Shown: positions 39,040 to 50,059 of the stretch, in pieces | Layout of the letters: each line of letters begins with the position of its first letter | Numbering within the stretch: position 1 is the stretch's first letter | From: Urechis unicinctus | Lineage: Eukaryota; Annelida; Polychaeta; Xenopneusta; Urechidae | Direction: 5' to 3' | Assembly: GCA_034190875.2 (NCBI GenBank) | Contig: CM067349.1 | Coordinates: 4,783,979 to 4,847,978 of the forward strand | DNA: 64,000 nucleotides | Position numbers and translations under genes: made by a program | Notes under the pieces: model-generated | Database searches by the model: none | The model's input: only the letters and a program-made list of their open reading frames with translations | Told to the model about the DNA's origin: nothing

Positions 39040-39261
39040 TCAGTTACTGAACAAGAACCTGCGTGGGCTTCTTGATGCACCATGTAACCGCTTGTAGCGG
39101 TAATTGTCAACATGTGTTAACACGTGATGGAAAGGCTCAGCTACTGCGTGAAAAGATAGTAGTGATTTGCTCCCGATAAAGGTCAAAGTTGCAATGTACA
39201 TTCGACAACTGCTGCGTAAGGTATGCCCTTCGCAGCGAGCAAGAACGCTACGACTACACAT
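39040..39261 (-). pseudogene. Decayed frame 'LTHVDN', copy A of five
   Basis: The reverse-strand frame contains IATLTFIGSKS and HHVLTHVDN. Related stretches occur at about 41290-41400 (reverse; MVTLTFIKTKS, THVDN), 43230-43360 (reverse; IATLTF, LTHVDN), 51310-51480 (forward; IATLTFIKSKS, ILTHV) and, weakly, 60020-60160 (reverse). Between copy A and the 51.4 kb copy, the substitutions are spread evenly over codon positions in my count (about 7, 9 and 5), so no coding constraint acted since they split. I do not recognise the family. All copies look dead. Confidence 0.4.
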
Positions 39262-40339
39262 ACCAAACCACGTGGTCGATTTACAAGATTACTGCTTGTA
39301 ACAACTAACGAACCATACATAACTCGAGAAACTTGTCACGGTTAACCCGTTTGCACCGGATATGAAAATAGTATCAAAAGAACGGGCGTATTACTGAGAA
39401 AATAACGTGCATCACAACAATATGTCAGCCGGTTGATGACATGCACGTAATTGAGGATGTCATTGCCTGAAGACACCCGTTTTATGCCGGTCACATTGAA
39501 GAGCCTCATGAGACGAATCAAGCTTGGCGGAAGCTGGTAGTAGGGGTTTAAACTTTAAAGGTAATATATACTAATAACCGATTGATATGCTGACAGCGGC
39601 TTAATTTAGGAAATTGATCATGGTTTTAAATCTGCATATTGGCTTCGTGTTTAACCACAAATAGCCTGATCCCTTTTACACAACTGCAATTGATGCAATG
39701 AGATAATGATTCTGTCTTATATATCATAATATGACATTACATTTACCAAAAACCCATAGTCATGTGGTAAGTGGTAGTAATGCGTAGGTTGGTCGATCTG
39801 TAGCCTCCGGAGCATCAGATCAATCAGCAGTGTACAACACCTGCACATTTAAGCCAAAGGTGTGATTATCGATACGTAACAATATCAGCTGCTATTCACT
39901 TCGTCGATTAGCATACCGCGATGTGCCTACTTGCGATTAGCAAAAACAAGACGAGTAATTTCTGCTATCCAATGTACATATATCAGATTCTAGAAACGGG
40001 ATCAACCGTTAGTGCTTTCCAAACAGCAATATTTAGCTCAGATGTTAACTATTCACTCCCCTCTTGTACAGAGGTAGATCGGCAAACAAATACCTGCATG
40101 GCTATTTTCACCATAACGCCACATGACGCATCGTCCGTCTTGAATAATAGTAATCAGGTAATGACCTATCTACGGACGTAGTGGATTAAAAGCACCATCT
40201 ACATAACCCAGGCAGTATATTATACCGTTTATGAAAATTTGCTAAGCAACTAAAGCAGTTTGTTTTCTGTTGCTCTTTATTGAATATAATGATCTCAACA
40301 TAACAGTCATCGAAGGCATTTGTTACCCGCGCAAGCGCA

Positions 40340-40655
40340 ATAGAAAACGGTAGATAGAGACCGGCAATACCATGGACTGTAAGCTGCTCCCAAAGATTAC
40401 CGGCTTTCACAACATACCGGCTGATCGTTGGAGGCAATACATATTTTGGAAAGCGCGCACCCTTTTTACGGAAGCTAACTGCAATCACGATTAAGTAACT
40501 ATGAACCACGGAACCAAATACATCTACCATTTCTAACACCGCAAGACTTATATTATAATCATGTAACATATTTTGAACGCAATATCATCATATCGTCGTC
40601 AAATCATATAATTAATTGTAGTCCAATTAACCGTTACCCGAAACTTGTGTATACC
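40340..40655 (+). repeat. Large-repeat module W, copy 3
   Basis: Aligns with 34880-35320: AAAGATTACCRGCTTTCA at its left, then ATCATGTAACAYATTTTG, AACGCAATATCAT and AATTAATTGTWGT. The 127-codon reverse frame here (40186-40569) has no recognised domain. Confidence 0.65.
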
Positions 40656-40757
40656 AAACACTTCAAAACCAATATCGATAGCAATCATTAAGTAACTTTA
40701 ATCAATTGTATCGAAGGACGTCATTATATACTACAAAATGGAAAGTCGATTCCATTT

Positions 40758-40892
40758 TAGATGTACATTTCACATCTACACCGCTGTGTACATTTTGCAT
40801 ATGCACCAAGGTGATCAATTTGAATATACCCTGCGATGTACATTATGCATCTACACCTAAATGTCCAATTTGCATTTTCATCGAGATGTAAT
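40758..40892 (+). repeat. Degenerate 25 bp tandem repeat, about 5 copies
   Basis: Units resemble GATGTACATTTTGCATCTAC followed by ACC, with steps of 24-26 bp. The copies differ by up to a third, so this is an older array than the other minisatellites. Confidence 0.75.
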
Positions 40893-41039
40893 CTGCGCCG
40901 TTATTCGATAAAAATGAAACGAATCCGTAAAAGGTTCATAATTTTTGATGCGCAACCATACATCTATCATGATTCGCTAGTCTACCAATAGGGACATACC
41001 ACAATCATCAGTCACAGCCTAAAACGTGAGATATTTTGA

Positions 41040-41770
41040 TCAGGTACAAAAGTTAGCCGACTCAATAGCCTATAGAACCAACGCCAGGAATGATGACTTG
41101 TATCGTACCGTACAGCAGCAAAGTTAACACTAATTTGTGCGACCCAATAAGCGTCGTTGTAACATAAGTAAAGAGCCTTACACATCTCCATTCACAGCAC
41201 TTACAATGCAATGCAATAGTGCGTGGTTAAAGGGCTAATTGATAAATAAATATAAATTACTCTTCTTTATGCAGCATGTAACCACTCGCTGGGGTAATTG
41301 TCAACATGTGTGAACATGTGCTGTACAGTCAGTTGTGATTTGGTCTTGATGAAGGTCAAAGTTACCATGTGCAATCGCTTACTGCTACCTCCACGTTACC
41401 TTGAGGCGTGCCATTTGCAACGTTATACATACCACACAGTTTAGCTGATTTACTGGATCACGTTTGTTAACAGCTTATAAACCATACATAACCCCAAAAA
41501 ACCTATTAAACCCTATTGAGACGAATATGAAATGGGAACTGGCGTTTTACTGAGGACGGTCTGTGCATCACAGCAATACGTCAATCACACCGACGACGTC
41601 ATGTTACTGAGAGTGACACCGTCGCAATCAACATAGTTTACTCACCGTATAATTGACGAGCCTCATGGGACGAGCCAGCCTCCGTGGAATGGCTCTTCGT
41701 GAGCTTTACATAATTAAGGGGTCTTGAAATTACAACCTGTACGTCGCAAATGGAGGCGCGCATTCTCAGT
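41040..41770 (+). repeat. Large-repeat copy B
   Basis: Direct partner of 38800-39530 about 2.2 kb further on: it holds the NARNDDL frame remnant, the LTHVDN stretch, the CATCACAGCAATAC module and the GAGCCTCATGGGACGA module in the same order. It continues into a CATAATTAAGGGGTCTTGAA stretch that is shared with 62125-62172 but not with copy A. Confidence 0.8.
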
Positions 41771-41994
41771 GTAGTATGAATTTATAGACGAGGATAATCC
41801 ACATTAATGATCGTTGCGAGAGAATCGCATAGGTCTTGTGTACCACACACGTGTGCGGGAGGTTAGATTACATACCAGAGTCAGCTAGCGTATATATGCG
41901 CGCATGTTCACTGTGAATCTACCTTAGAATAATCGCTTTCTAAAAAATGATAATCTGTTTAAGATTGTTGTGCTCTGCCTTAAACGTTCAACTG

Positions 41995-42115
41995 TGAAAC
42001 AAATTCGGAACAGTTGCTTACAAAGGCATATCAGGTTTTTTTTGCCTCTTGTAGTCAGTCCGTCTCGAAAAAAAAGAGGCAGCAGCTGCTCGTAACTGTC
42101 GACACGAAGTAGCAG
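41995..42115 (+). repeat. Large-repeat module V, copy 2
   Basis: Matches 37030-37145. An A8 run and an imperfect AAAAAGAGGCAGCAGCTGC stretch mark local slippage. Confidence 0.7.
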
Positions 42116-42389
42116 TGATGACCCTAACAGCAAGCAGAGCGTGTTTGCGAGAAAAACGTACCTAGTGTTAGGGCGGAGAGGTAAGCAACATGGAGCGAGG
42201 ACACGAACAAGCGAATCTATAAGCTACGCAGTCGTACAGCATGAACACATGTTTATTATGTGCGACTGTATGCATATACATACCCACTTCGCCTAGTCCA
42301 GTGTGACATTGTTAGTCTTACCGCGAATCAATTATTCATGAAATCTTTTAGCATAAATCGAAGTAAATAATGACGAACTTGTAAACACA

Positions 42390-42985
42390 GATTTTGTGTG
42401 CCGTAAGCGTGTTGGCACAAATGAACGGAGAAGTGGAGGGACTTGAATTATACATGTACGTAGAACGTTGACGGTTGCGCACTTAGAGTATTCATTTCAA
42501 AAAGATGTGTCACATTTCACGATTACCCTACCTGCTTGTGGTAACATTAAAGTCATATGCATTGTATTATAATGTCGCAGTATCAATTCTGCGCTGTGTC
42601 CCCAGCGTGCTGTTCATCACATCACACGAGTGCAAGACACTCCAAAACCAAGCGAGCTTGTTGAGCATAGTCACATCGTACGTTATGTAAATGGATTGGT
42701 GCCTAATGGAATCAATAATCCTTTTCGTCATTAAGTTGATTGTGGGCATTAGCGGAACACTGAGAGGAGAATACCCTCTACCTGATGTGATCAATCGTCA
42801 AGGCTTGTTTAAATGATTTAGGTCACATATTACCAATTCACTTCATGGAACCGTCATGCTGCGCATTTACTCTCCTTATGTCACACATTCGGATGAACAA
42901 CAACTTGCCTGGCTTCTACTGGGGTACATAAAAAGCTAATGGGAATATTGCCTCATATTCGCTCATAACAATCAACCTCAGACTA
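42390..42985 (+). repeat. Left arm of a 0.6 kb inverted repeat (partner 49453-50055)
   Basis: Inverted match to 49453-50055 along its whole length, including AATGAACGGAKAARTGGAGG, GTGCAAGACACTCCA-like context, GTACGTTATGTAAATGGA, ATCAATCGTCAAGGCTTGTTTAAAT, TATGTCACACATTYGGATGA and GCTCATAACAATCAACC. Identity is about 80 percent by eye. Confidence 0.8.
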
Positions 42986-43224
42986 ATTATCTTCATTCGA
43001 ATGATGATCGCAATATATTCGCTATTATAGACATTTATTATTTGTACACGTATAGTGGAAAACGATGCATCGAGAACGGCAATCTTACGTGATAAAAGGA
43101 CTTAAGGCATGACCAAATTACTATCGGTTTATTATAACGAACGCCTTTTGCTCATTTCCACACACGTCAACAATGATGAACAGGCGTTTGGGTCGATGGA
43201 TGGGAATCTCAGTGAATTTGAGTT

Positions 43225-43505
43225 TACAAGAAAAATTCTTTTGAAGCCGCTTGGTGTGGTTATTATCAACATGCGTTAAGCACGGAAGAAACGGCACAGC
43301 TGGCGAGTACAAAGATAGGTGTGATTTGCTCTTGTGGAAGGTCAGAGTTGCTATGCAGATTCGACAACCGCTACATCAATGTTATCGTTGGGTGTACCCT
43401 CATCACGAAATGGGTCAAATTCCCGACCTCAACCTGCTTACAACGCCTGGGCGATCTCCATAGCTCGACAAAAACTTGGCATATTTAACCCGTTTGGAGC
43501 GGCGA
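43225..43505 (+). repeat. Large-repeat copy C, interrupted by a DNA transposon
   Basis: Direct relative of 39060-39360: AATTGTCAACATGYGTTAA-like context, GATTTGCTC, AAGGTCAGAGTTGC, ATTCGACAACCGC and TTAACCCGTTTG appear in order. It stops where the SAP/YqaJ transposon begins. Sequence after the transposon (45350-45400) resembles 34511-34560 of the same repeat, as expected if the transposon inserted into it. Confidence 0.75.
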
Positions 43506-43506
43506 T

Positions 43507-43564
43507 GCAATGAGAGACCTCGAGTTTTAATCCGCTACGCGGCGCCACGGAGCAATGCGGTCCC
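43507..43564 (+). repeat. Left terminal inverted repeat
   Basis: Runs inward from GCAATGAGAGAC (43507-43518) through AGTTTT (43523-43528) to GGCGCCACGGAGCAATGCGG (43541-43560). The innermost 15 bases match the right end exactly. Confidence 0.8.
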
Positions 43565-43683
43565 TCGCCCGCTTCCGGTATTCTGATACACACAGATTAC
43601 CATAGAAGGTTGCGCAACATCGTTATTTGTGATTGAAACCTTTCGAGTTCTATTGTTGGTAACATTGGAGCAAATCATTACTG

Positions 43684-44192
43684 ATGGATAAGTACGGTCG
43701 TCTGACCTTACAGCAACTGAAAATAGAGCTGAAGAAGCGAAATGCGATTCTAAGCGGGCAAAGAATTGAACTCCCAGTTTGGCAGGACATGCAACTATCA
43801 AAACAGACTTGGTCCGAATGGCGAAGTCGCGTCTACCAAATTCGCACCAAAGCATTTGACCACGGTATCCGTAATGAGCCTGTGGCTCTGAGGAATATGC
43901 AGAGTTGACTGGGACCTAAGTCAAGCCATGTGGGATTGTAGTGTCCCAAACACACCCCTACCTCGCATGCTAACCAGATGGGGTTGTGTCTGATGGCATG
44001 ATTGTTGAGGTCAAGTGTCCCTACAGTACCAGGGACAAACCTGTCACTCCTGTCTCAGTGCCATACCTGGTCAGTGTGTACAATCAGCTCACACTTAAAG
44101 CCAACATTACTACTATTACAAAATTCAGGGCCAGTTGTTTTGCACGAACAGTCAACTTTGTCATCTTGTGGTGTTTACGTATCAGAGTATAG
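43684..44192 (+). pseudogene. SAP-YqaJ exonuclease-like gene, broken
   Basis: The first part (43684-43908) begins MDKYGRLTLQQLKIELKKR with NAILSG, which fits a SAP DNA-binding motif (LT..qLK.eL..r......G.k.eL). It goes on to AFDHGIRNEPVAL, which matches the kAm.yG..nEp.Al motif of YqaJ-type nucleases. The second part (around 43940-44060) has PYLAC followed by PDG and then IVEVKCPYS, the PyLa.sPDG and EvKCPys active-site motifs of the family; the conserved acidic and Lys residues are visible. YqaJ proteins are phage-recombinase-like exonucleases that occur in animal genomes in transposon-linked genes, often with SAP and SWIM domains. This copy is short against such proteins and has a small number of breaks. 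Confidence 0.75.
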
Positions 44193-44627
44193 CTATACTT
44201 GATTCAATGTTTTTCCACAATTTCTCTTACTGAGTAGTCTTGTGCACTGATTTTTCTTTAAGGAATCATTTACCTGCATATTGCATGTGGTGGAATGTAT
44301 AATTAACTCTTGAAACTTGAAAAGTTCAAAGTGTTTTGATTACATTATAAACAATTAACCCATTGGGGGTTCAACAGTCACTTATTCAATGAAAGGGACA
44401 AACATGAATAGGGTGGGGAAAAAATTATTCAACAGTATTCACGTGTAGGGTTATTATAGATTACATTATAAGGCACATGGTATGAAAAGACTACTACATA
44501 TCACCTTTCATTGAGATTCATATAATATCACACCCTGAGTGGGATAGACTTAAAAACATACACAGTCACACTTTACAAAAACTAAACTTCACCTTAGGCA
44601 GTTGTTGGGACGATGCACTGCCGAAAG

Positions 44628-44927
44628 TTACATACCATATAACAAACAAAGATTGTCAGAAGAAATTTGGACCTCACAGTGGATCATAGGTTCCACCAAG
44701 ATTTCGAAGGTTTTTCCCAATCCTATTATCCGCTCAATGTGCACCCTCTTGCTAGAGATCTTCCAGTCTCTCTGCACCACTTTCCCTGCCAGCTGATTCT
44801 TCTTACTGAAAAAGGTTGGTATATTTATGGTGACATCATAGGAAGCAAATAAGTCCTGCATGATTGCGCCGCCATAAGAGGGAGACACATAGGACACTAG
44901 GTCTCCTGGGTGTAGTACCCACCACAA
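44628..44927 (-). pseudogene. DDE_Tnp_4-type transposase, C-terminal fragment
   Basis: The reverse-strand reading has SYVSPSYGGAI, then INIPTFF, KNQLAGKVVQ and SSKRVHIERIIGLGKTFEIL. These match vsFVSp.YgG..sD, iPpF..k.QL and the R.HVERaI.r.K.F.iL block of the DDE_Tnp_4 (Harbinger/THAP-linked) transposases. The block between YGG and the IP.F motif, which normally carries the GD..MADRGF catalytic Asp, is missing, so this is an internally deleted remnant. The N-terminal half is also absent. It converges on the YqaJ fragment, an arrangement consistent with a two-gene transposon. Confidence 0.8.
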
Positions 44928-45248
44928 CCTTCATTGTCTAACGGTTCTTGTACGTAGAACATGTGGCCTAGAAAACGATATACCTGGGTCTCTTTGATCT
45001 CGACTTGGCCAGTTGACCGTCGCCGGCTGGCTTGTTTCACAGCGTTTCGGAGATGCTCGTCCGCTACGCACAGCGTATTAACAGTGACAGCTTTACCCTA
45101 AATTTCGTCACCATCAAATTTCTCATGACCGTGTGACGTATTGCGAGAAATTTTATTCGTTGAAGTGAAGCAAAATGGAAATGAATCTCTTGTATTTACG
45201 CGTAAACTGCGAAGTAAGCTCATAACCTGATAACTTCCGGTCGAACTT

Positions 45249-45309
45249 GGGACCGCATTGCTCTGTGCCGCCACCTCTCGGAGAAAACCGCAACGCAGTC
45301 TCCCATTGA
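45249..45309 (-). repeat. Right terminal inverted repeat
   Basis: Inverted partner of 43507-43564: GGGACCGCATTGCTCTGTGC at 45249-45268, then outward GCCACC, GAGAAAACCGCAACGC and GTCTCCCATTG (45298-45308). Confidence 0.8.
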
Positions 45310-45454
45310 AGGACTAGTGTGCAGACGGAATCACAAATGAAAACACTTTGCGTTTTCGTGCCAGGTAATGTGTCACAAGGTTACAATGGAAGCGCCATGT
45401 TGCCCTGAGAACACAAAACGCGCGCTTTTGTTCACCATCTACAAAATTATAAAA

Positions 45455-45860
45455 ATCCTATTCACAATAACAGAAGTATATCTTATGGCGATCCTTGCAA
45501 ATCGTTTATCATTGCTTATATTTAATCCATGGCTTCAATATCACAACATCGAGATGCCGCTATGAGGTTATGAAGGTTGAAACAATGTTTTTCTGAACGG
45601 GGTATTTGCGTTGTGCATTCTTACTAATTGGTCACAATATCACAATAATCCCCTTGGCTCAACCTTCCTCACCAAATGGATTGTGTAAGCTATCTATTTG
45701 CATTATTGTGATACGGGCTCATAGTTGCAATATTAGATCCTCCTTGATTCGATTGTACTTATTGTAGACGTATATCACTACAGGGCTCAACATGTAAATG
45801 CCAATATTTTTCAATTATGATATGGCCAAAGCGGTCTATTATTGTGAGATAATACAATTA
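45455..45860 (+). repeat. Large-repeat modules N and P
   Basis: GGCTTCAATATCACAA and GAGATGCCGCTATGAGGTTA are inverted at 49305-49345, and the first is also at 60525-60560 in forward order. CCTCCTTGATTCGATTGTA with ACGTATATCACTA is inverted at about 48670-48715. At 45850 the sequence switches to a reverse-oriented copy, making a local head-to-head junction. Confidence 0.75.
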
Positions 45861-45864
45861 ATCG

Positions 45865-46260
45865 GCCAAAGTGACAGAGGCAGTAGGTAATGGTTGAAGA
45901 TTTAGAATAATCAGCAGTTACTGCCAACGACCAATGTGCGTGTATGATTACCATAAGGTATTCGTGTTATTCAATCACGTGAGTGGGTTGTTACCATACC
46001 AAGCTATATCGCATCATAGTACTACCGAGGTATTCCTTCATGTGGTCGCGAAAAACGCCTAGATGGGACATACTTTACCTTTCTAGATATGATGAAGTGG
46101 GCAAATCTTACGTATACCAGACTATTCACCATGTTGTCGTGATGTCAAATGATGCCGCCATGACTGATGTATGAATACATGTGCCTGTGGCTTCTTAGAG
46201 TTTGAAGTAGCTGGTGTGAATTATATCCCATTAGTTTTATTCCGTCAGCGCACTTCACAG
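45865..46260 (-). repeat. Large-repeat module Q, reverse copy
   Basis: Inverted match to 60840-61000 (GGAATAAAACTAATG, ACCAGCT, AAGAAGC, GGAATACCT-GG-AGTA) and to 61740-61800 (GATTATTCTAA, ACTGCCTCTGTCACTTTG). Between these two parts the 60-62 kb copy has several hundred more bases, so one of the copies gained or lost sequence. A short further copy is at 49140-49200. Confidence 0.7.
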
Positions 46261-46264
46261 ATTA

Positions 46265-47025
46265 CGACAATTGAAATGTTCATTTATGCGTGTACACTAT
46301 TGACTATTTGACTCGGGTCGTGTGCTAGCACCTCATCCATGAGATCATCAGCAGATCTCCGAGCAATATGCAAGAACATGCATCGCGAATGCCCCCATCA
46401 TGACTCTTTATCAACATATTATGATAGCAATGTTTGATTAGGATTTGGCCAGAAAATGGTATGTACAAAAATATGCAGTGGATGCGGTAACGGCAATATG
46501 GTGCTTCTATTGTAACGGTGGTACGTTTTAACTTGCATGAAATCGTAAATCGATTTGTTTGGTAATTCCGTCTGCAGCAAGCCACACCTTCGATTACATC
46601 TCCGCTCCAAGCATGTTAACTATGCCGGTCTATGGAAGTCGCGTAGTTGTATCGTCTTTGCATCACATTTGTACATGTTAGTAGTTACCTAAAGAGTGGC
46701 TCTTTGTTACAACAACAGGAAGCCAATACGAGCGCGGGTGTATTTCAATGGAACGGAAATATATTGCTTGCTCTTAGTCATAATTGGTGATTATGCCTGT
46801 GCCAAGCGTACTTATGATGTGACGATACTAATCCCACCATGTCCTGAGTCTTTTTGTCATGTTACATTTCCGTTCCCAATGCATGCTTTCCCACTACGCG
46901 TGAGATGAGAAGAGATGTTTATAGCTGATAATGGGCACACAAATTCACATAGCCCGAGTTGATGAGCATAGTCGTGGATATTGTACGATAGAGTGTCGTA
47001 TTTGCTGGTTTTTATTACCTGTGTC
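46265..47025. other. No recognisable feature
   Basis: Apparently unique sequence between repeat modules. Short frames on both strands have no support. Confidence 0.35.
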
Positions 47026-47029
47026 AGAG

Positions 47030-47300
47030 CAAATATGAGTCAACATTGACACATACGTCAGCATTAATACGAATGTAATGTAGATGGCATTCCAGCTCCA
47101 TTAAGTTAGTGGACATGCCAATGTAACACATCATTCCATATGGATGATGCATCTTACGGCGCTGCAATGTAAATAGAAGCCAGACATGTATTTATCTTAT
47201 CCATATGTGCGACATAAAGTGAACAAATGCACAGTATTACCAATCTACCCGTGTTCAATATCTCCAAGTTAATAGTTACCATGTGACCTAATTCCTGTGT
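47030..47300 (-). repeat. Large-repeat module K, reverse copy
   Basis: GTAAATAGAAGCCAGACATG and GTGCGACATAAAGTGAACAA match inverted 37800-37740 and 42900-42870. A weak GAGCCTCATTAGG word near 47548 may be a remnant of the neighbouring module. Confidence 0.6.
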
Positions 47301-47559
47301 TCAGTCAAACACTGACAATTGATCTCATCATTGCAATCTGATGTATGCATTAGGGGATTCTTACTGTTGCAAATCAACACGGTGTTTATAAATCGATGAA
47401 CAGAATAGCTATTAATAGTGTTACATATCTTTATTCCCACCTCCGTCTTAGATATCAAAGTCCATAACGAGAGAGCAAGCGCATGTTCTTGAAACATCTC
47501 ACGTTTTATTCAATATTACCGCCGTTTTCAAGAGATATTTTAGGAGAGCCTCATTAGGT

Positions 47560-48590
47560 GGTCACGATATTTGTGCATTGTTACACAAGCGTTTATAGGT
47601 ACGCTTGACCCGGTATTTGCTCGCTGTTAGACTTTGATACAACGTATTCCCGCATGACTGCATATTTGTTCTACATAATGGATGTGATTGGCTAAAAAAC
47701 AGTAGTATCCTGAGCTATGACCAAATCAAACTTTCTTATGGTGAGTCCATTGGTCACTATCTTTTCAACCAAGGCTACAAAACAGAGATGCATACAATAT
47801 TTTCCTAATGATATTGAAACTTTGCTAACCGAGAACAAAACATCTTTGTTTATGGTGTTAACAAGTGAAAATATATGACAGTTTAAGTAAGAACCGTAGA
47901 CAATTGGAGGTGCTAGGAATCGCTCTTGGAAAAAAGGCTATATAAAAATGAGAGGCTCAATTCAGTCTTTATGTTCGTTATTATTGACATTCATTGGTCT
48001 AGTATGTCGAATGATGAATTGACGTCATTGTTCTTATTGGTTATAAAAGTTTCTGAACGGCACGAATAAAAATGAGCGGCGAATATATGGATGCACCGGA
48101 TATAAGAGTGTCGACAATAATGATTCAGCAGCATCAGACATTGATGAGCGTTCGTGCGCGATCATTGGTTTGAGTGCAGGCAGCTTTTCATGCATACACG
48201 CGCCACTCAACCACTACTGTTATTTGAAAACCATATTCAGCTCTACACGCCGTAAATGTCCCTGGCCCACAATGATATGTACTCAGCCGCATGAAAAGCT
48301 TTTCCATGAAGCTCCGCTCGTCCATCGAGTCTTTTTAATGTGAAGTTCATTCTAAATGGGGTGGCCCTCTCAGTTATGTGCTCGTCTTAGATGTTGTTGA
48401 TATATTGCTGTGATGCACGGGATGTTTACAGTACAACACCAGTTCTTTGAACACCTATTGCATACCGATACAAAGTGACTAAGTATGCCTCGCTTCTCGC
48501 GTTATGTATTATTCGATAGTTCTTACAAGCAGTAACTGTATAGTAGTGTTCTGGTTCCTTACCTCAAGGTAATATTGGTGTTGCAACAGG
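47560..48590. other. No supported feature
   Basis: AT-rich unique-looking sequence. A TATA-like TATATAAAA at 47939 with TCAGTC at 47962 was considered as a promoter and rejected. Confidence 0.35.
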
Positions 48591-48599
48591 CGAATGTTC

Positions 48600-49420
48600 A
48601 TGGCACAGTAATAGACTGCTCTGGCTATATAATGAATGATAAATATTGGCATTCACGATAACATGTTGATTCCTCTAGTGATATACGCCTATAATAAATA
48701 CAATCGAATCAAGGAGGATTTAATTTTCCCGACTATAAACCCGTATCACAAGGATGCAAATGAAACGCTTAGACAATTAATTTGGTGACAGAAAGACGAT
48801 GTACCGTAATAACATTTGGGCAAACTCATATGCATCGTTTGGTTTCTGAGCCAAATGTAGGTTATTTTGTGAGTACAGCTCCGGTTGTTAGGCATCAGCG
48901 AGACAGAGGCTGTAGATACTATCACGCGAGAGAGCAGTTACCTGACCAAGTTATTACTGCCAAGGTACTATTTCGCTTGATCATAAAACGTTCGCTGATG
49001 TCTCAATCACAATCAGCATACACATGGTGGAAGAAGAGTACAAGACAATTTGACGTTTATTTCACTACGTTCAATACCTTAATAAAGTTCTCTTTGGCCC
49101 ATGTGAGGAAGATTGAGCCAAGGGGCTTATCTTATGCTTGACATTGCTATAGTGAATTGTGTCCCATTAGATGTATTCCGTGCCCCCACGTCATAGGTTT
49201 AGACCACAGCAATTTACTGTTTACTTATTAACTATGGTCATGTACTTGACTTATCAGCAGATTACATCGCAAATACCCCGATGAGGACACCTTGTCCAAC
49301 GTTCATAACCTCATAGCGGCATCTCAAAGTTGTGATATTGAAGCAATGGATTAAATAAAGACAATGCTAAACGCTTTGCAAGGATTTAGATATACTATAC
49401 TAGTATGTCCTGGTGAATAG
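48600..49420 (-). repeat. Large-repeat modules P, Q and N, reverse copy
   Basis: Inverted partner of 45455-45860 (P near 48600-48790, N near 49305-49400). A Q-type stretch (TCCCATTAGATGTATTCCGTG) lies at 49160-49185. A 119-codon forward frame (48782-49141) lies between them and has no recognised content. Confidence 0.7.
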
Positions 49421-49452
49421 GATTCATAGTGTAGAAGAAGAGAATGGTTCTG

Positions 49453-50055
49453 TGGTTGATTGTTATGAGCGAAAGTCAGGCAATATTGACATTAGCTTTT
49501 TATATAATCCTGTAGAAGCCAGGCAAGTTTTTGCTCATCCAAATGTGTGACATAAGGTTGCATTTTTGCGAGTGGGGCCTTCAAGTGTTAACATATGACA
49601 TTAATCCCGTATTTAAACAAGCCTTGACGATTGATCACATCAGTTAGAGGGTGTTCACCTCACACTGTTCCGCTAATGACTGCTGTGAACAATCAACTTA
49701 ATGACGAATAGGATTTTTGATCCTACTCATCGTCAATCGTACCGTTTTTGCTGAGATGTCAAAGTCCATTTACATCACGTACGATGTGCCTGGTGTATGC
49801 TCTACAAGCTTTTTAGGTGTGGCCTTCGTGGCACTCGTGTGATATGATGAACAACACGCTAGAGCAGGACCAACATAGTGACATTAAAATGCAATACATA
49901 TTACTGTAATTTTACTAATGGCAGGTAGGGTAATCATGAAAAGTACACATCTTTTTTAAATGAATACAGTTAGTGTGCAACCAAAACATTTATACGTACA
50001 TGGATTATTCGAATCCCTCCATTTATCCGTTCATTGGTAGAAACACGATTAGCTC
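49453..50055 (-). repeat. Right arm of a 0.6 kb inverted repeat (partner 42390-42985)
   Basis: See 42390-42985. On the left side of the pair the modules are followed by copy C and the transposon, while here module K joins module N directly, so the two arms differ by about 2.4 kb of content. Confidence 0.8.
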
Positions 50056-50059
50056 GCTG

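Larger units (their letters stand above)
37480..39520 (+). repeat. Left arm of a 2 kb inverted repeat (partner 51.06-52.74 kb, part at 53.2-53.7 kb)
   Basis: Read on the reverse strand, 51068-52740 lines up with this arm for most of its length: the GAGCCTC module, the CATACATA/ACCACGTGG stretch, TTGACCTTTATC, the ATTAAACAGCAAGCGACAAG stretch (38986-39005), a homopolymer site, GTCGTYRATAACAATTGATTG, and the AAATACCTG module. Identity is near 94 percent in the best part (38935-39020) and about 70-85 percent elsewhere. 37540-37590 also matches inverted 53660-53720. The two arms centre near 45.2 kb. Confidence 0.85.
43507..45309. mobile_element. Broken DNA transposon with SAP/YqaJ-like and DDE_Tnp_4-like fragments
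   Basis: Terminal inverted repeats bound the element: GAGCAATGCGGTCCC at 43550-43564 is inverted at 45249-45263. The outer parts also match (GGCG-CAC, GTTTT, CAATGRGAGAC), giving arms of about 55-60 bp. Inside, forward SAP/YqaJ-like pieces and reverse-strand transposase pieces face each other tail to tail. Both are fragmentary, so the element is an internally shortened, inactive copy. Target duplications are not evident. It lies in copy C of the large repeat. The DDE family (PIF/Harbinger-type DDE_Tnp_4) and YqaJ assignment come from motif recognition only. No second copy of the terminal repeat is seen in the window. Confidence 0.8.

Noticed and set aside
47939-47967. TATA plus initiator pair
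   Set aside because: The spacing from TATAAA to the initiator A is about 23 bases, shorter than usual, and no gene or distinctive sequence follows. TATATAAA is common in this AT-rich DNA.
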